A program made the translations under genes and the position numbers. Shown piece after piece: positions 37,669 to 45,904 of a stretch of 64,000 bases of DNA (position 1 is its first letter; every line of letters begins with the position of its first letter). Under the pieces are notes generated by a model that saw nothing but the letters and a program-made list of their open reading frames with translations, made no database searches and had not been told where the DNA came from. This stretch comes from Candidatus Zixiibacteriota bacterium. Lineage in GTDB: Bacteria; Zixibacteria; MSB-5A5; WJJR01; JAJRUJ01. Location of the stretch: positions 1 to 64,000 of the forward strand of contig JAGVQM010000024.1 in NCBI GenBank assembly GCA_020051695.1, given 5' to 3'.

Positions 37669-37791
37669 GGTTCGGAGGAAATCTGCCGGAGAAGTCGAAC
37701 CGCAAAGCTAGTCGGTTTCGGGTTTGGCTGTTGGTGATTCCTTGCGACTCATGTGGATGAGTGCTGCCGCAAGGGGATAGCCACGATCACC
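37669..37791 (+). ncRNA. Candidate structured RNA or riboswitch-like segment (strand not certain)
   Basis: Hairpin A: GGTTCG (37669-37674)/CGAACC (37696-37701), followed by GCAAAGCTA. Hairpin B is a stack of three nested perfect helices: GGTGAT (37733-37738)/ATCACC (37786-37791), CCTTGCG (37740-37746)/CGCAAGG (37768-37774), ACTCAT (37747-37752)/ATGAGT (37757-37762) with a GTGG loop. It lies about 300 bases upstream of the cheW remnant. No known family was matched with confidence. Confidence 0.35.
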
Positions 37792-38091
37792 TTCGCGTAA
37801 TGTATTGAAAGATATTATCTTACTATATATTTCACATCTGGGAATTAAGTGTTCTGGGCATCCTGTGCGTTGAATTGAAACGCCCATTGCATCTTTTCAA
37901 GTCTTGGCCGGTAGAGACCGGAGTAAATTAGCCGACATTCCAAGTAGAGAATAAAAATCATCCAATGGATGAGAACCTAAGGGAAATAGCCAAGTTCATG
38001 GGAAATATGTCATCGGTAAAAGCCGCAGTATGTCAGGAATAGGTTGTTGAGCAGTGCGCAAATGGAATACAAAACGAGGAAAGGAGAGTCA

Positions 38092-38585
38092 ATGCATCGT
38101 CCAGCTACTGATACGCCGTCGGTGGTGCTCGCCACGTGTCGAGTTTGCCGAGGGAAGGCGCAAAAGCGGCCGGTCGAGGGGGAAGGTATCTGACGTTTTT
38201 CCCGGCCGGCGAAGAATCGGGCCGGGAAATCCTGAATGTGCAGGAAATTACCGGGATGATGTGTATCACCCCGGTCCCGCGGGCTCCTGAATACATCCGG
38301 GTATCATCAACCTGCGGGGCAAAGTAATCCCTGTTTGAGTTGCGCACCAAGTTCGAGATGGAGACGGTGGATTACGCAGATGAAACCTGTAGTATCGTCG
38401 TGCAGACACATGGGTTGCAGATGGGTGACATCGTCGACTAGGTATCCGAAGTCCTGGATATCGCGGTTAATGAGATTGAAGACGCGCCGGTGTTTTCGGA
38501 TGAGATGCGGACCGATTATCTTCTCGGGATTGGTAAAGCCGGAGACCGCGTCGATTGCTCCTTGATTCTGACGCAATTCTCAGCG
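38092..38585 (+). pseudogene. cheW: Decayed chemotaxis coupling protein cheW
   Basis: CheW links receptors to CheA. Pieced across frames the region reads YLTFFPAGEE, REILNVQEITGMMCITPVPR, APEYIR, then (new frame at 38303) IINLRGKVIPV, then (from 38337) LRTKFEMETVDYADETCSIVV, GLQMGDIVD, stop TAG 38439-38441, VSEVLDIAVNEIEDAPVF and TDYLLGIGK. These are CheW landmarks in correct order. Lesions: a frame change near 38185, one base lost at about 38300, two lost at about 38336, and the nonsense codon. A good ribosome site (AAAGGAG) and ATG at 38092 survive, and a strong terminator follows at 38631. No other chemotaxis gene is in the window. Confidence 0.85.
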
Positions 38586-38630
38586 CCCGGGTGGGTGCTC
38601 CGTAATGACAGGTGTGATCGGTTGACGTTA

Positions 38631-38663
38631 GCGCCCGCAACGAAGCGTTGCGGGCGCCTTTTT
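38631..38663 (+). terminator. Strong rho-independent terminator after the cheW remnant
   Basis: Twelve-base arms GCGCCCGCAACG (38631-38642) and CGTTGCGGGCGC (38646-38657), then CTTTTT. It faces the 3' end of the convergent peptidase gene. Confidence 0.88.
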
Positions 38664-38719
38664 ATCAGTGGACCCCGATTTTATGTGCTTCCGGATGTGA
38701 TCACACAAGCTGCCCACGC

Positions 38720-40015
38720 CTAGTTGGCTGCCGTCGTGCATTGATCGAGAATCGGGCCGAGGGCGTCTTTATGGGCCGTGTAGGTCAGTATTTTCAATCT
38801 GATGAAATCGTCCCGGATGAACATATACCCCTCAAACTTGCCGAACCGGGCCCGGCTGGAAGAATCTTTGGTCAGATACCAGTCGCGGCCGCCGACTCTT
38901 TGGAACCCGACCACGTGGACGCCATGGTCATCGGTGGTTGTCTTATTATAAATGCGGAATTCCCGGGAATCCTGATTGATGAATCTCTGCGGGATATCGT
39001 AATCAGCGACGACCGCCGCATCGACAAAGCCGTTCACGCCCGGTTCGCTGACATCGCCGCCGATAGTCAGCGAATATCCGTCCCGGACGGCGTTTTTCAA
39101 TGTGGCATACCAGACATCCAGCGGGAGATTGACATAGCTGCTGTCGTGCCACCAGTTGTCCCAGGCCTTGAATTCCGTCCGGGTATAAAGCGGCGCGGAC
39201 AAGGTGGACATGACCGAGACATAATCGTCGGGGACCAGCCCCAGGTATTCAGCGGCGAATTGTTTCGGGGTATAGGTTTTTCCCTCCCAGTCGAACGTCT
39301 CCGGCGGGGCGCCCAGGTGCTTATCGAGGATGGTTTTTACCATGGCGATGACGTGACCGTCATCCCAGATATCCTGTTTTTCGACCAGCTTGAGGTAATC
39401 ATGTAATTCCTTGGTCAGCGGTCCGTGATCGTGCCGCATGTAACTGGGGTCAGGCAGTCCCGCATAGGCCGCAAGGGGCACCGCACCGTATTTTTTGAGT
39501 ACACGGAATACGGCATTGGTTTCGGAACCCTCGCCGATCCGGGAATCGCCGCGTTCGGCGACAAAACGCTCCACGCGTTCGATCCACTCCCAATATACCG
39601 TAAACATCTCGGCCAGTTTCACCCGCTTGCCGCCAAGCCGCGCGGCCTCGGTTTCCAGCAAAGACGTCCCGGCGTAAGCCCAGCAGGTGCCGGTCAAATG
39701 CTGGGCCACCGGCGGGAAATGGAAGACAGTATCAAAAACCCCCGGCGAGGCCGGGATTTCGATCCCGTTGAAATCCAGCAGGAGTTTCTTTTCCTGTGCC
39801 TCCGCCTCCTTTTTGGCCTTTTCCTGGCGGTCACGGATTTCGTCCGTCACCGAATCGCGCGCGGCCTGCACGCTGTCGGCATAGGCCTCCATTTCCTTGA
39901 ACACCGGGTACTCGTATTTGTCCCTATAATTGATTTTATCGTTTTGCGCAGAAACCGTAGGGCCGAAGCCCGCGCACAACAGCAGTGCAGCTAACACGAT
40001 ACAGACGCGTTGCAT
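38720..40015 (-). CDS. Exported C1B-like (bleomycin hydrolase/aminopeptidase C type) peptidase
   Basis: 431 residues. Signal peptide MQRVCIVLAALLLCAGFGPTVSA, then a charged helical region (about residues 30-80) and a bleomycin-hydrolase-like core. Catalytic Cys lies in TGTCWAY (about 111) and His in DDHGVHVVGF. The usual Asn of the triad (ENSWG) is replaced by Asp in YLTKDSSSRA, a variant also seen in Bacteroidetes relatives as far as I recall. GGGAGG six bases before ATG 40015 sets the start; upstream ATGs at 40021 and 40090 are less likely. Peptidase activity is probable but not certain given the Asp. Confidence 0.85.
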   Translation of the reverse strand: MQRVCIVLAALLLCAGFGPTVSAQNDKINYRDKYEYPVFKEMEAYADSVQAARDSVTDEIRDRQEKAKKEAEAQEKKLLLDFNGIEIPASPGVFDTVFHFPPVAQHLTGTCWAYAGTSLLETEAARLGGKRVKLAEMFTVYWEWIERVERFVAERGDSRIGEGSETNAVFRVLKKYGAVPLAAYAGLPDPSYMRHDHGPLTKELHDYLKLVEKQDIWDDGHVIAMVKTILDKHLGAPPETFDWEGKTYTPKQFAAEYLGLVPDDYVSVMSTLSAPLYTRTEFKAWDNWWHDSSYVNLPLDVWYATLKNAVRDGYSLTIGGDVSEPGVNGFVDAAVVADYDIPQRFINQDSREFRIYNKTTTDDHGVHVVGFQRVGGRDWYLTKDSSSRARFGKFEGYMFIRDDFIRLKILTYTAHKDALGPILDQCTTAAN

Positions 40016-40453
40016 GACCATCCTCCCGACTTCGAGCGCGGGGCCGGTATTGTTTCCGACGCCGATGCCCGACGAAAGCAGTTTCACCAACCACTTAACT
40101 CAAATTCTCCGGCGGCAATTAGAGATCGCAGGGGCGAACGGTCAACGTAAAAAAGGGAGCGAAGTTGCAAGTGGCCGCCACACACGATGCGCCTCATTAT
40201 AATGTCATCCGCCGGCTGTGGACGCGTGGAAAACCGGGGAAAACTCTCGGAAATTCGAGGATTTTGTGTATATTGCAGGCAGCGATGGTGTTACAAGTAC
40301 CCGCGGTGCGGTCTCCGGGGAGGCGGCAATAAGGATGACCGTGGTTGAGTCACTTGTTGAAAGTTAAACAGCGCCGGCCATAATACCCGGTCGGAAACCG
40401 TCCGGTTATGATAAACCGCAATAACATGTAGATATGGTGCGAGGGAGACCGTG
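40016..40453. other. Intergenic region between divergent peptidase genes
   Basis: About 440 bases. A TATATT at 40269-40274 could be the -10 of the M6 gene but lacks a good -35. Interleaved CGGT/ACCG and CCGGTT/AACCG words around 40388-40420 may form a hairpin in the leader. No gene seen. Confidence 0.35.
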
Positions 40454-42310
40454 ATGAACATCCGCCGAAGCGCAACACTTTGTTCCGTAATCGCTATCTT
40501 TTGGAGTGTCCAATTGTGTTTTGCCGACAACGGTTCCGGGCCGCTGCCCCTGCCGGGAGCGAATTTCAAGCAGATTACCGGCACGCATGGCCATACGCTC
40601 ACCGTTGATCCCGAACGCTTTCGCATCTTTGATGTCCCGGAGAACAAATTCGAACTGATTACCGGGTTCCCGAGCGTCGTGCAGACGCCAGAGCCGCCCC
40701 TGGGTCGGATTCCCGCCGCGCCATTGGCCGAAGTTGGCCGGGTCCTGACTGTGCTCGTTGAATGGGAAGACCATCCGTCGTTGTTTTATTTACACACCAA
40801 CCCCATGTATACGGAGTTGTTTTATTCGGCCGGTACCCACCCCACGGGGAGCGTCAATGACTACTATCAGGAAGTTTCCTATGGGGAGTTTTCCATCACC
40901 GGCCAGGTCATCGGCTGGCGGGTGATGAACTCGATGTATGACGGCTGGTACGATATTGAGGAAATTGTTGACGATATCGATCCGCTGGTGAATTTCGCCG
41001 ACTATGACGGCGACGGCGACGGATATGTCGATGCGTTGTGGATTATCCATGCCGGGCCGGGGCAGGAGGAAACGCACAATCCCATCGATATCTGGTCGCA
41101 TGCCGTTCGCGGGGCTTATGTGCCGACCGATGACGGTGTCGCTGTCGAGCGCTGGTCGGTCCAGCCGGAGGAGATGGCCAACCACGATATCGTTACCATC
41201 CGGGTGTTTTGCCATGAATACGGCCATATCCTGGGTCTGCCCGATCTGTATGACTACGATGATAAACTCTATGTTCCCAGCTATTACACGCCGGACGATT
41301 ATAATGATCACCCGTTGGTCGACTGGTGTGTGATGGGATACGCGGGATATGCAATTATGTCCTACGGCACGGCGGCGTGCCCGTCGCATTTTTGCGCCTG
41401 GTCCCGGCGATTTTTGGGCTGGACCGCCCCGGAGGCGCTGGTCAGTCCCGACACTACGGTCGAGCTGTATAACGTGGAATTGCACAATGCCGATAATCTG
41501 TTCCAGGTCCCACTGAATGTTGAGGGTACGGAGTATTTTCTGTTGGAATACCGCAATCCACACACCACGGCGAAATTCGATCATCTGGATTCTGATTTTT
41601 CGGCTTACTTCAATTGGTTTACACCAGGCCAGGATACCCTGGATTCCGGCCTATTGATATTGCAGGTCGACGAAGACGTCGCCCCCAACGACGGCACGCC
41701 GGGCGAACTGCATTACGCCGTCCGGGTCGCTGACGCCGGTTATAATCCCGGCAATCCGTGGGACGGTGTTTCCGAATATTTCGACTGGTGGTACCCCTAT
41801 GAATTCCGGATCAGCGCCCTGTTTTCGCCGGAAGACCCCGGCCAGACAGTGTTGAGTCCGACGACCACGCCTTCAAGCGACGGCTATGCCGGCCCCTCCG
41901 GGATCACGATTACCGTGCTGGCGCAAAACCCGGACTACCTGACGGTGAGACTGCAAATGCCCGATACCGACGCCGACGGGGTCGTGAATCTGTACGACAA
42001 CTGTGTTGACACCCCCAATCCCGGGCAGGAAGACAGTGATCTGGACGGGACCGGCGATGCCTGTGAGTGTGATTGCGGCGCCCTCTGGGGCGACTTGGAC
42101 GATAATGCGCATCTCGACCCGGTCGACGTCGCATACATTGTCAAGTATGTGTACAAAAGCCAGGACGCCCGGGTTCAACCGCCCAACTGCCCCCATGAGG
42201 TGGGAGATGTCAACTGCGACAACTCGGTGACCCCGCTGGACGTCTCATTTTATGTTAACTATGTCTACAAAAGTATGCAGCCGTTTCCCTGTTCCGGCGG
42301 CTGCCAATAG
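40454..42310 (+). CDS. Secreted M6 family metallopeptidase with TSP3 and dockerin repeats
   Basis: 618 residues. Signal peptide (MNIRRSATLCSVIAIFWSVQLCFA), then a catalytic domain of the immune-inhibitor-A (M6) type: SVNDYYQEVSYGEF before the active site, FADYDGDGDGYVDALWIIHAG, and the zinc motif HEYGHILGLPD starting at His254, followed by WCVMGYAGY with the Met-turn. After a beta domain come a thrombospondin type 3 loop (DTDADGVVNLYDNC, DSDLDGTGDACECD) and a dockerin pair (GDLDDNAHLDPVDVAYIVKYVYK; GDVNCDNSVTPLDV). Either GTG 40451 or ATG 40454 follows GAGGGAG. Active-site residues are complete. Confidence 0.93.
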   Translation: MNIRRSATLCSVIAIFWSVQLCFADNGSGPLPLPGANFKQITGTHGHTLTVDPERFRIFDVPENKFELITGFPSVVQTPEPPLGRIPAAPLAEVGRVLTVLVEWEDHPSLFYLHTNPMYTELFYSAGTHPTGSVNDYYQEVSYGEFSITGQVIGWRVMNSMYDGWYDIEEIVDDIDPLVNFADYDGDGDGYVDALWIIHAGPGQEETHNPIDIWSHAVRGAYVPTDDGVAVERWSVQPEEMANHDIVTIRVFCHEYGHILGLPDLYDYDDKLYVPSYYTPDDYNDHPLVDWCVMGYAGYAIMSYGTAACPSHFCAWSRRFLGWTAPEALVSPDTTVELYNVELHNADNLFQVPLNVEGTEYFLLEYRNPHTTAKFDHLDSDFSAYFNWFTPGQDTLDSGLLILQVDEDVAPNDGTPGELHYAVRVADAGYNPGNPWDGVSEYFDWWYPYEFRISALFSPEDPGQTVLSPTTTPSSDGYAGPSGITITVLAQNPDYLTVRLQMPDTDADGVVNLYDNCVDTPNPGQEDSDLDGTGDACECDCGALWGDLDDNAHLDPVDVAYIVKYVYKSQDARVQPPNCPHEVGDVNCDNSVTPLDVSFYVNYVYKSMQPFPCSGGCQ

Positions 42311-42521
42311 AATCAGGTAACGGCCCGAAACCGTTGCGGCCGGCACGGGGTCGGTTAACCCAGTTGCCGGCACCCGGCCCCTTGACTTTTACACCAAATT
42401 TGTGCGTTAATAATCTATGGTTGTCGCAGGACTCATGACTCCATTACCTCGGCAACGGCCGCGGTGGTCTTGCGGACGATTTAGCCACGCATTCACTCAA
42501 TGTCCGACAGGAGGATGACCC

Positions 42522-44618
42522 ATGCAGAGGACGAGTTTTTTGGGCGGCCTGTTACTGGCCGGATTTCTGGTTTGTGGCATGGCCGGCAGCGCGGCACTGG
42601 CCTCCGGGCCGCCGGTTACACGGACCGATGCCGTGGCCGATACGCTGCACGGCCGGGTGATTTCTGATCCTTACCGATGGTTGGAAGACCAGAACAGTCC
42701 TGAAACACGGGAGTGGATCGACCAGCAAAACGCCTATACCCGCTCGATCGTCGATACTATGCCCGGCCGGGAATACCTCGTTCGGCGGCTGGGCGAACTG
42801 CTGAAAACCGACGTGGTCAAGATGCCGACCGAGCGCAACGGCCGGTATTTTCTGATGAAACGCTCTGCCGATCAGGACCAGGCCATCCTGTATATGCGGG
42901 ACGGCATCGGCGGCGAGGACCAGGTCCTCGTTGATCCACACGAGATGAGCGCCGATCATTCGGTGAGCGTGGGTTTGTCGGGGGTTTCCGCCGACGGCCG
43001 GGTGATTGCATATCTCGTCCGGCGAGGGGGAGCGGACGAAGAAGCCATTTTTATCATGAATGTGGATACGCGGGAACACTATGCCGACAGTTTGCCCGCG
43101 GCGGTGTACTTCGGAATGGCGCTGACCGACGATTTGAGCGGTTATTATTATGCTCAACGCCGGCCGGAAGGTCCCCGGGTATTTTATCATGCCATGGGTA
43201 CCGACCCCGGGACCGACCGGATGGTTTTCGGCGAGGGGTACGATGACGAAAAGATCATCGCCTGTGATATTTCGGAAAACGGCCGCTGGCTGCTGATTCA
43301 CGTGTATCACGGCTCATCAGGCCGGCAAATCGAAATCTATTTCCAGGATTTGCATAGCAATGGCCCGATTATGCCGCTGGTGAACGATATCGAAGCGCGT
43401 TTCTCCGGCCAGATTGCGGGAGACCGGATATTTCTCCTCACCGATTGGGACGCCCCCAATTCGCGCATTCTGAGCGCCGATCTGACCAGGCCGGCCCGCG
43501 AAAACTGGACTGAAGTCATCCCGGCCGGGCCGGATGCCCTCGAATCCTGTCTGGCCGCGGGGGGCAAATTGTCCGTTGTGTTCATCCGGAATGTCCAATC
43601 GGTGGTGAAAATATTCGAACCTGACGGCACCTTTGTCCGGGAAATCGAACTGCCGACCATCGGGACTGTCGATCAAATTTCCGGCCGGTGGGCGAGCCCT
43701 GAGCTGTTTATCTCTTTTGAGTCGTTTCATTATCCCCCGACCATTTTCCGTTGCGATCTTGCCCAAAATACGCGGGAGGTGTGGGCCAGACGGCAGGTGC
43801 CGGTAAATACCGATGAGTTCGAGGTCGAGCAGGTCTGGTACACCTCGTATGATTCAACACGTGTCCCGATGTTCCTGGTCCATAAAAAGGGGATCGTGCT
43901 GGACGGCTCGAACCCGGTAATCATGTACGGCTACGGCGGATTTAACATCAGCATGACCCCGTATTTCAGCAACTGGGTCGTGACTTTTGTCGAGCTGGGC
44001 GGGATATATGTCGCAACAAACCTGCGGGGTGGCGGTGAATTCGGCCTGGGCTGGCATGAAGCCGGGATGTTCGAGAAAAAACAGAACACTTTCGACGATC
44101 TCTACGCGGGCGCCGAGTACCTGATCAGCCAGGGTTATACCAGCTCGGGAAAGCTGGCCGTCTTTGGGGGAAGCAACGGCGGGCTGCTGGTCGGCGCGGC
44201 CCTGACTCAGCGGCCGGAGTTGTTCCGGGCCGTCCTGTGTACGTACCCGCTGTTGGACATGCTGCGGTATCATAAATTCCTGATGGGGCCGTATTGGGTT
44301 TCCGAGTACGGTTCCGCGGGAGATTCCGCCCAGTTCGCCTACATCAGCAAATATTCGCCATACCAGAACGTCAGACCGGGGACCAACTATCCGGCAGTTA
44401 TGTTCGTCACCGGCGATGCGGATACCCGCGTTGACCCGATGCACGCGCGAAAGATGACCGCGCTCCTGCAGGCCTCAACCGGATCTGCGGACCCGATCGT
44501 GCTCCATTATGACACGAAGGCTGGTCATTCCGGCGGTACTCCGGTCGGCAAACAGATTGAGGACTATGCAGACCACATGCTGTTTATGTTCCGGCAGGTG
44601 GGGGTTACACCGCGGTGA
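42522..44618 (+). CDS. Prolyl oligopeptidase (S9A family), exported
   Basis: 698 residues with a signal peptide (FLGGLLLAGFLVCGMAGSAALA). The seven-bladed propeller domain is preceded by DPYRWLEDQNSPETREWIDQQN, the S9A N-terminal signature. The hydrolase domain has the nucleophile in GGSNGG (about Ser552), Asp in GDADTRVDP and His in AGHSGG. It cuts short proline-containing peptides and would follow the larger proteases in the periplasm. No dockerin. GACAGGAGGATG gives a good start site; TTGACT at 42382 is a possible -35. A terminator follows directly. Confidence 0.95.
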   Translation: MQRTSFLGGLLLAGFLVCGMAGSAALASGPPVTRTDAVADTLHGRVISDPYRWLEDQNSPETREWIDQQNAYTRSIVDTMPGREYLVRRLGELLKTDVVKMPTERNGRYFLMKRSADQDQAILYMRDGIGGEDQVLVDPHEMSADHSVSVGLSGVSADGRVIAYLVRRGGADEEAIFIMNVDTREHYADSLPAAVYFGMALTDDLSGYYYAQRRPEGPRVFYHAMGTDPGTDRMVFGEGYDDEKIIACDISENGRWLLIHVYHGSSGRQIEIYFQDLHSNGPIMPLVNDIEARFSGQIAGDRIFLLTDWDAPNSRILSADLTRPARENWTEVIPAGPDALESCLAAGGKLSVVFIRNVQSVVKIFEPDGTFVREIELPTIGTVDQISGRWASPELFISFESFHYPPTIFRCDLAQNTREVWARRQVPVNTDEFEVEQVWYTSYDSTRVPMFLVHKKGIVLDGSNPVIMYGYGGFNISMTPYFSNWVVTFVELGGIYVATNLRGGGEFGLGWHEAGMFEKKQNTFDDLYAGAEYLISQGYTSSGKLAVFGGSNGGLLVGAALTQRPELFRAVLCTYPLLDMLRYHKFLMGPYWVSEYGSAGDSAQFAYISKYSPYQNVRPGTNYPAVMFVTGDADTRVDPMHARKMTALLQASTGSADPIVLHYDTKAGHSGGTPVGKQIEDYADHMLFMFRQVGVTPR

Positions 44619-44648
44619 GTCTGTTTTTGCCGGTCTGATGATAACCTG

Positions 44649-44682
44649 ACGGGTGCGGGAGGAAGTTCCGCACCCGTTTTTT
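44649..44682 (+). terminator. Terminator after prolyl oligopeptidase gene
   Basis: Arms ACGGGTGCGG (44649-44658) and CCGCACCCGT (44668-44677), nine-base loop, then six T residues. Confidence 0.88.
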
Positions 44683-44823
44683 CTGCAGGGTATATCCACT
44701 TTCGACGAGAGGGAATGCCGGGAAAGTCAAAGCGACAGCGCTTAAGACCTGCTGCCGACAACCTTCATTCATGCATGGCTGCGGACGGTGCGGGCGCGAA
44801 AAAATGTGCAGAACATGCATTTT

Positions 44824-44833
44824 ATCCTTGACA
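44824..44833 (+). promoter_or_regulatory. Shared upstream motif of the first H1-like gene
   Basis: TTTATC then CTTGACA (44821-44833), about 70 bases before ATG 44901. The second H1-like gene has the same ATTTTATC-TTGACAT word (45459-45473), also about 70 bases before its ATG. A TTGACA -35 is the simplest reading, but -10 boxes are poor (GATGTC here). Confidence 0.45.
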
Positions 44834-44900
44834 TTCTTTCCGCTTATTGCGATGTCGAATCAGATAACGAACGGATACCCTTAACGCAGGGAGGCAGGTC

Positions 44901-45104
44901 ATGGTTGTCAGGAAGGCCGTCAGAAAAGGGGCGAAGAAGGTAGCCAGGAAAAAGGTCGCCAAGAAGAAAGTCGCCAGGAAACCGGCGCGCAAGGCTGCGG
45001 CCAGGAAACCGGCCAAGAAACATTGCGCGGCCAAGACAATGGCCGGGAAAAAGTGCAAGCGGTACACCACCGGCAATTCGAAATTCTGCGCGGCCCATAA
45101 TTGA
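44901..45104 (+). CDS. Histone H1-like basic protein with C-terminal zinc-knuckle motif (copy 1)
   Basis: 67 residues. Residues 1-41 are almost only Lys, Arg, Ala and Val in VARK/AKK repeats, like the lysine-rich tails of bacterial H1-like proteins. The C-terminus carries Cys42, Cys52, Cys63 and His66, spacing C-x9-C-x10-C-x2-H, in the context CAAKTMAGKKCKRYTTGN. It resembles small zinc-binding motifs (C..aT..G..Ck...g..yC..H) in some FCB and chlamydial proteins. DNA or RNA compaction is inferred from the charge. GGGAGGCAGGTC before the ATG, own terminator after. A paralogue follows at 45540. Confidence 0.82.
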   Translation: MVVRKAVRKGAKKVARKKVAKKKVARKPARKAAARKPAKKHCAAKTMAGKKCKRYTTGNSKFCAAHN

Positions 45105-45130
45105 TGATGTCCTGGAACTGATCGACGATA

Positions 45131-45159
45131 GGCGCGGCCGATGCCGCGCCTTCTTTTTG
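45131..45159 (+). terminator. Terminator after H1-like copy 1
   Basis: Arms GGCGCGGC (45131-45138) and GCCGCGCC (45143-45150), loop CGAT, then TTCTTTTTG. Confidence 0.85.
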
Positions 45160-45462
45160 TCATTCCCCGTATCCTGCACCGGCCACGTGCCTCACCTGTT
45201 GCCGGCTCATCAATGATGGGATAATCCGCCGCGCGCGGAACACCCGCCCGAGCGAAGATGGTTCGACATGACCAGGCGTCATGGCCGCGTTGATGTATCC
45301 TTGTGGCCGGGGTCTGTCGTGGTGCCGATGAAGCCGAAAAAAAACTTTAGCGAATAATTGCGTTTGACGTCATTTTCTTCTTGACGGATACATCGGACTG
45401 ACCGATACAGTGAATATGTTTAATGAGTTGGTTGAAAAAGAAATGTGTTGTTTGCACAATTT

Positions 45463-45472
45463 TATCTTGACA
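45463..45472 (+). promoter_or_regulatory. Shared upstream motif of the second H1-like gene
   Basis: TATC-TTGACA at 45463-45472, within ATTTTATCTTGACAT. It mirrors the motif before copy 1 at the same distance from the ATG. The sequence between motif and ribosome site is otherwise different, so the motif itself looks conserved. Confidence 0.45.
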
Positions 45473-45539
45473 TGAGATCAAACAAAGGCAATGTGAAGGA
45501 CAAAGAGAACAGGGAACAACCATTATAAAGGAGGCAGTC

Positions 45540-45794
45540 ATGGTTGCAAGGAAGAAAGCAGCAGGGAAAAAAGTGAAAAAGGCCACACGGAAGGTGGCCC
45601 GGAAGAAAGTGGCCAAGAAAGTAGCCAAGAAACGCGTGGCCAAGAAAAAGACCATGAAGAAAGCTAAACCGGCCAGGAAAAAAGCTGCGGCCAAGAAAGC
45701 GCCCAAGCAGCGTTGCGCGGCCAAGACCGCGGCCGGGAAACCGTGCAAGCGCTTTGTGACCGGCAAAGCAAAATTCTGTGCCGCGCATAAGTAA
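45540..45794 (+). CDS. Histone H1-like basic protein with C-terminal zinc-knuckle motif (copy 2)
   Basis: 84 residues, a longer paralogue of the protein at 44901. Residues 1-57 are Lys/Arg/Ala/Val repeats (VARKKVAKK, AKKRVAKKK) and the end is Cys59, Cys69, Cys80, His83 with the same C-x9-C-x10-C-x2-H spacing (CAAKTAAGKPCKRF, FCAAHK). Length differs only in the number of basic repeats. Translation signal GGAGGCAGTCATGGTTG is nearly the same as for copy 1. Its own terminator follows, before convergent lon. Nucleoid binding is inferred only. Confidence 0.83.
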   Translation: MVARKKAAGKKVKKATRKVARKKVAKKVAKKRVAKKKTMKKAKPARKKAAAKKAPKQRCAAKTAAGKPCKRFVTGKAKFCAAHK

Positions 45795-45814
45795 CGGTTT
45801 GACGGATGAAAACG

Positions 45815-45848
45815 AAGGGTGCGACAATACTGTCGCACCCTTTTTTTT
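45815..45848 (+). terminator. Terminator after H1-like copy 2
   Basis: Arms GGGTGCGACA (45817-45826) and TGTCGCACCC (45831-45840), loop ATAC, then eight T residues. Confidence 0.92.
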
Positions 45849-45904
45849 GGGCCGGTTCATGGCCCCGTTGTCGGCCGTTCCTGGTCCGGCGCGGCACGTG
45901 ATCG

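Larger units (their letters stand above)
37403..38091. other. Gene-free region upstream of hsp20 and the cheW remnant
   Basis: Roughly 690 bases, more AT-rich than neighbouring genes. Near 37403-37500 it holds the hsp20 leader and promoters; at 37669-37791 a structured segment; beyond that no frame, terminator or known RNA was recognised. AAAGGAG at 38080-38086 precedes the remnant's ATG. Confidence 0.5.
45105..45539. other. Region between the two H1-like genes
   Basis: Starts with the terminator of copy 1 and ends with the promoter-like motif, leader and GGAGGCAGTC ribosome site of copy 2. Nothing else recognised; AT content rises after 45330. Confidence 0.5.

Noticed and set aside
37669-37800. 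Cyclic-di-GMP-I (GEMM) riboswitch
   Set aside because: CCGCAAAGCTA is similar to the family core, but the required 5' GGCAAA-type segment and paired stem with GNRA loop are not found, so I report only a structured segment.
38054-38290. Stand-alone small ORF in the cheW region
   Set aside because: Its translation has no conserved pattern, while a neighbouring frame gives clear CheW sequence; it is a shadow of the pseudogene.
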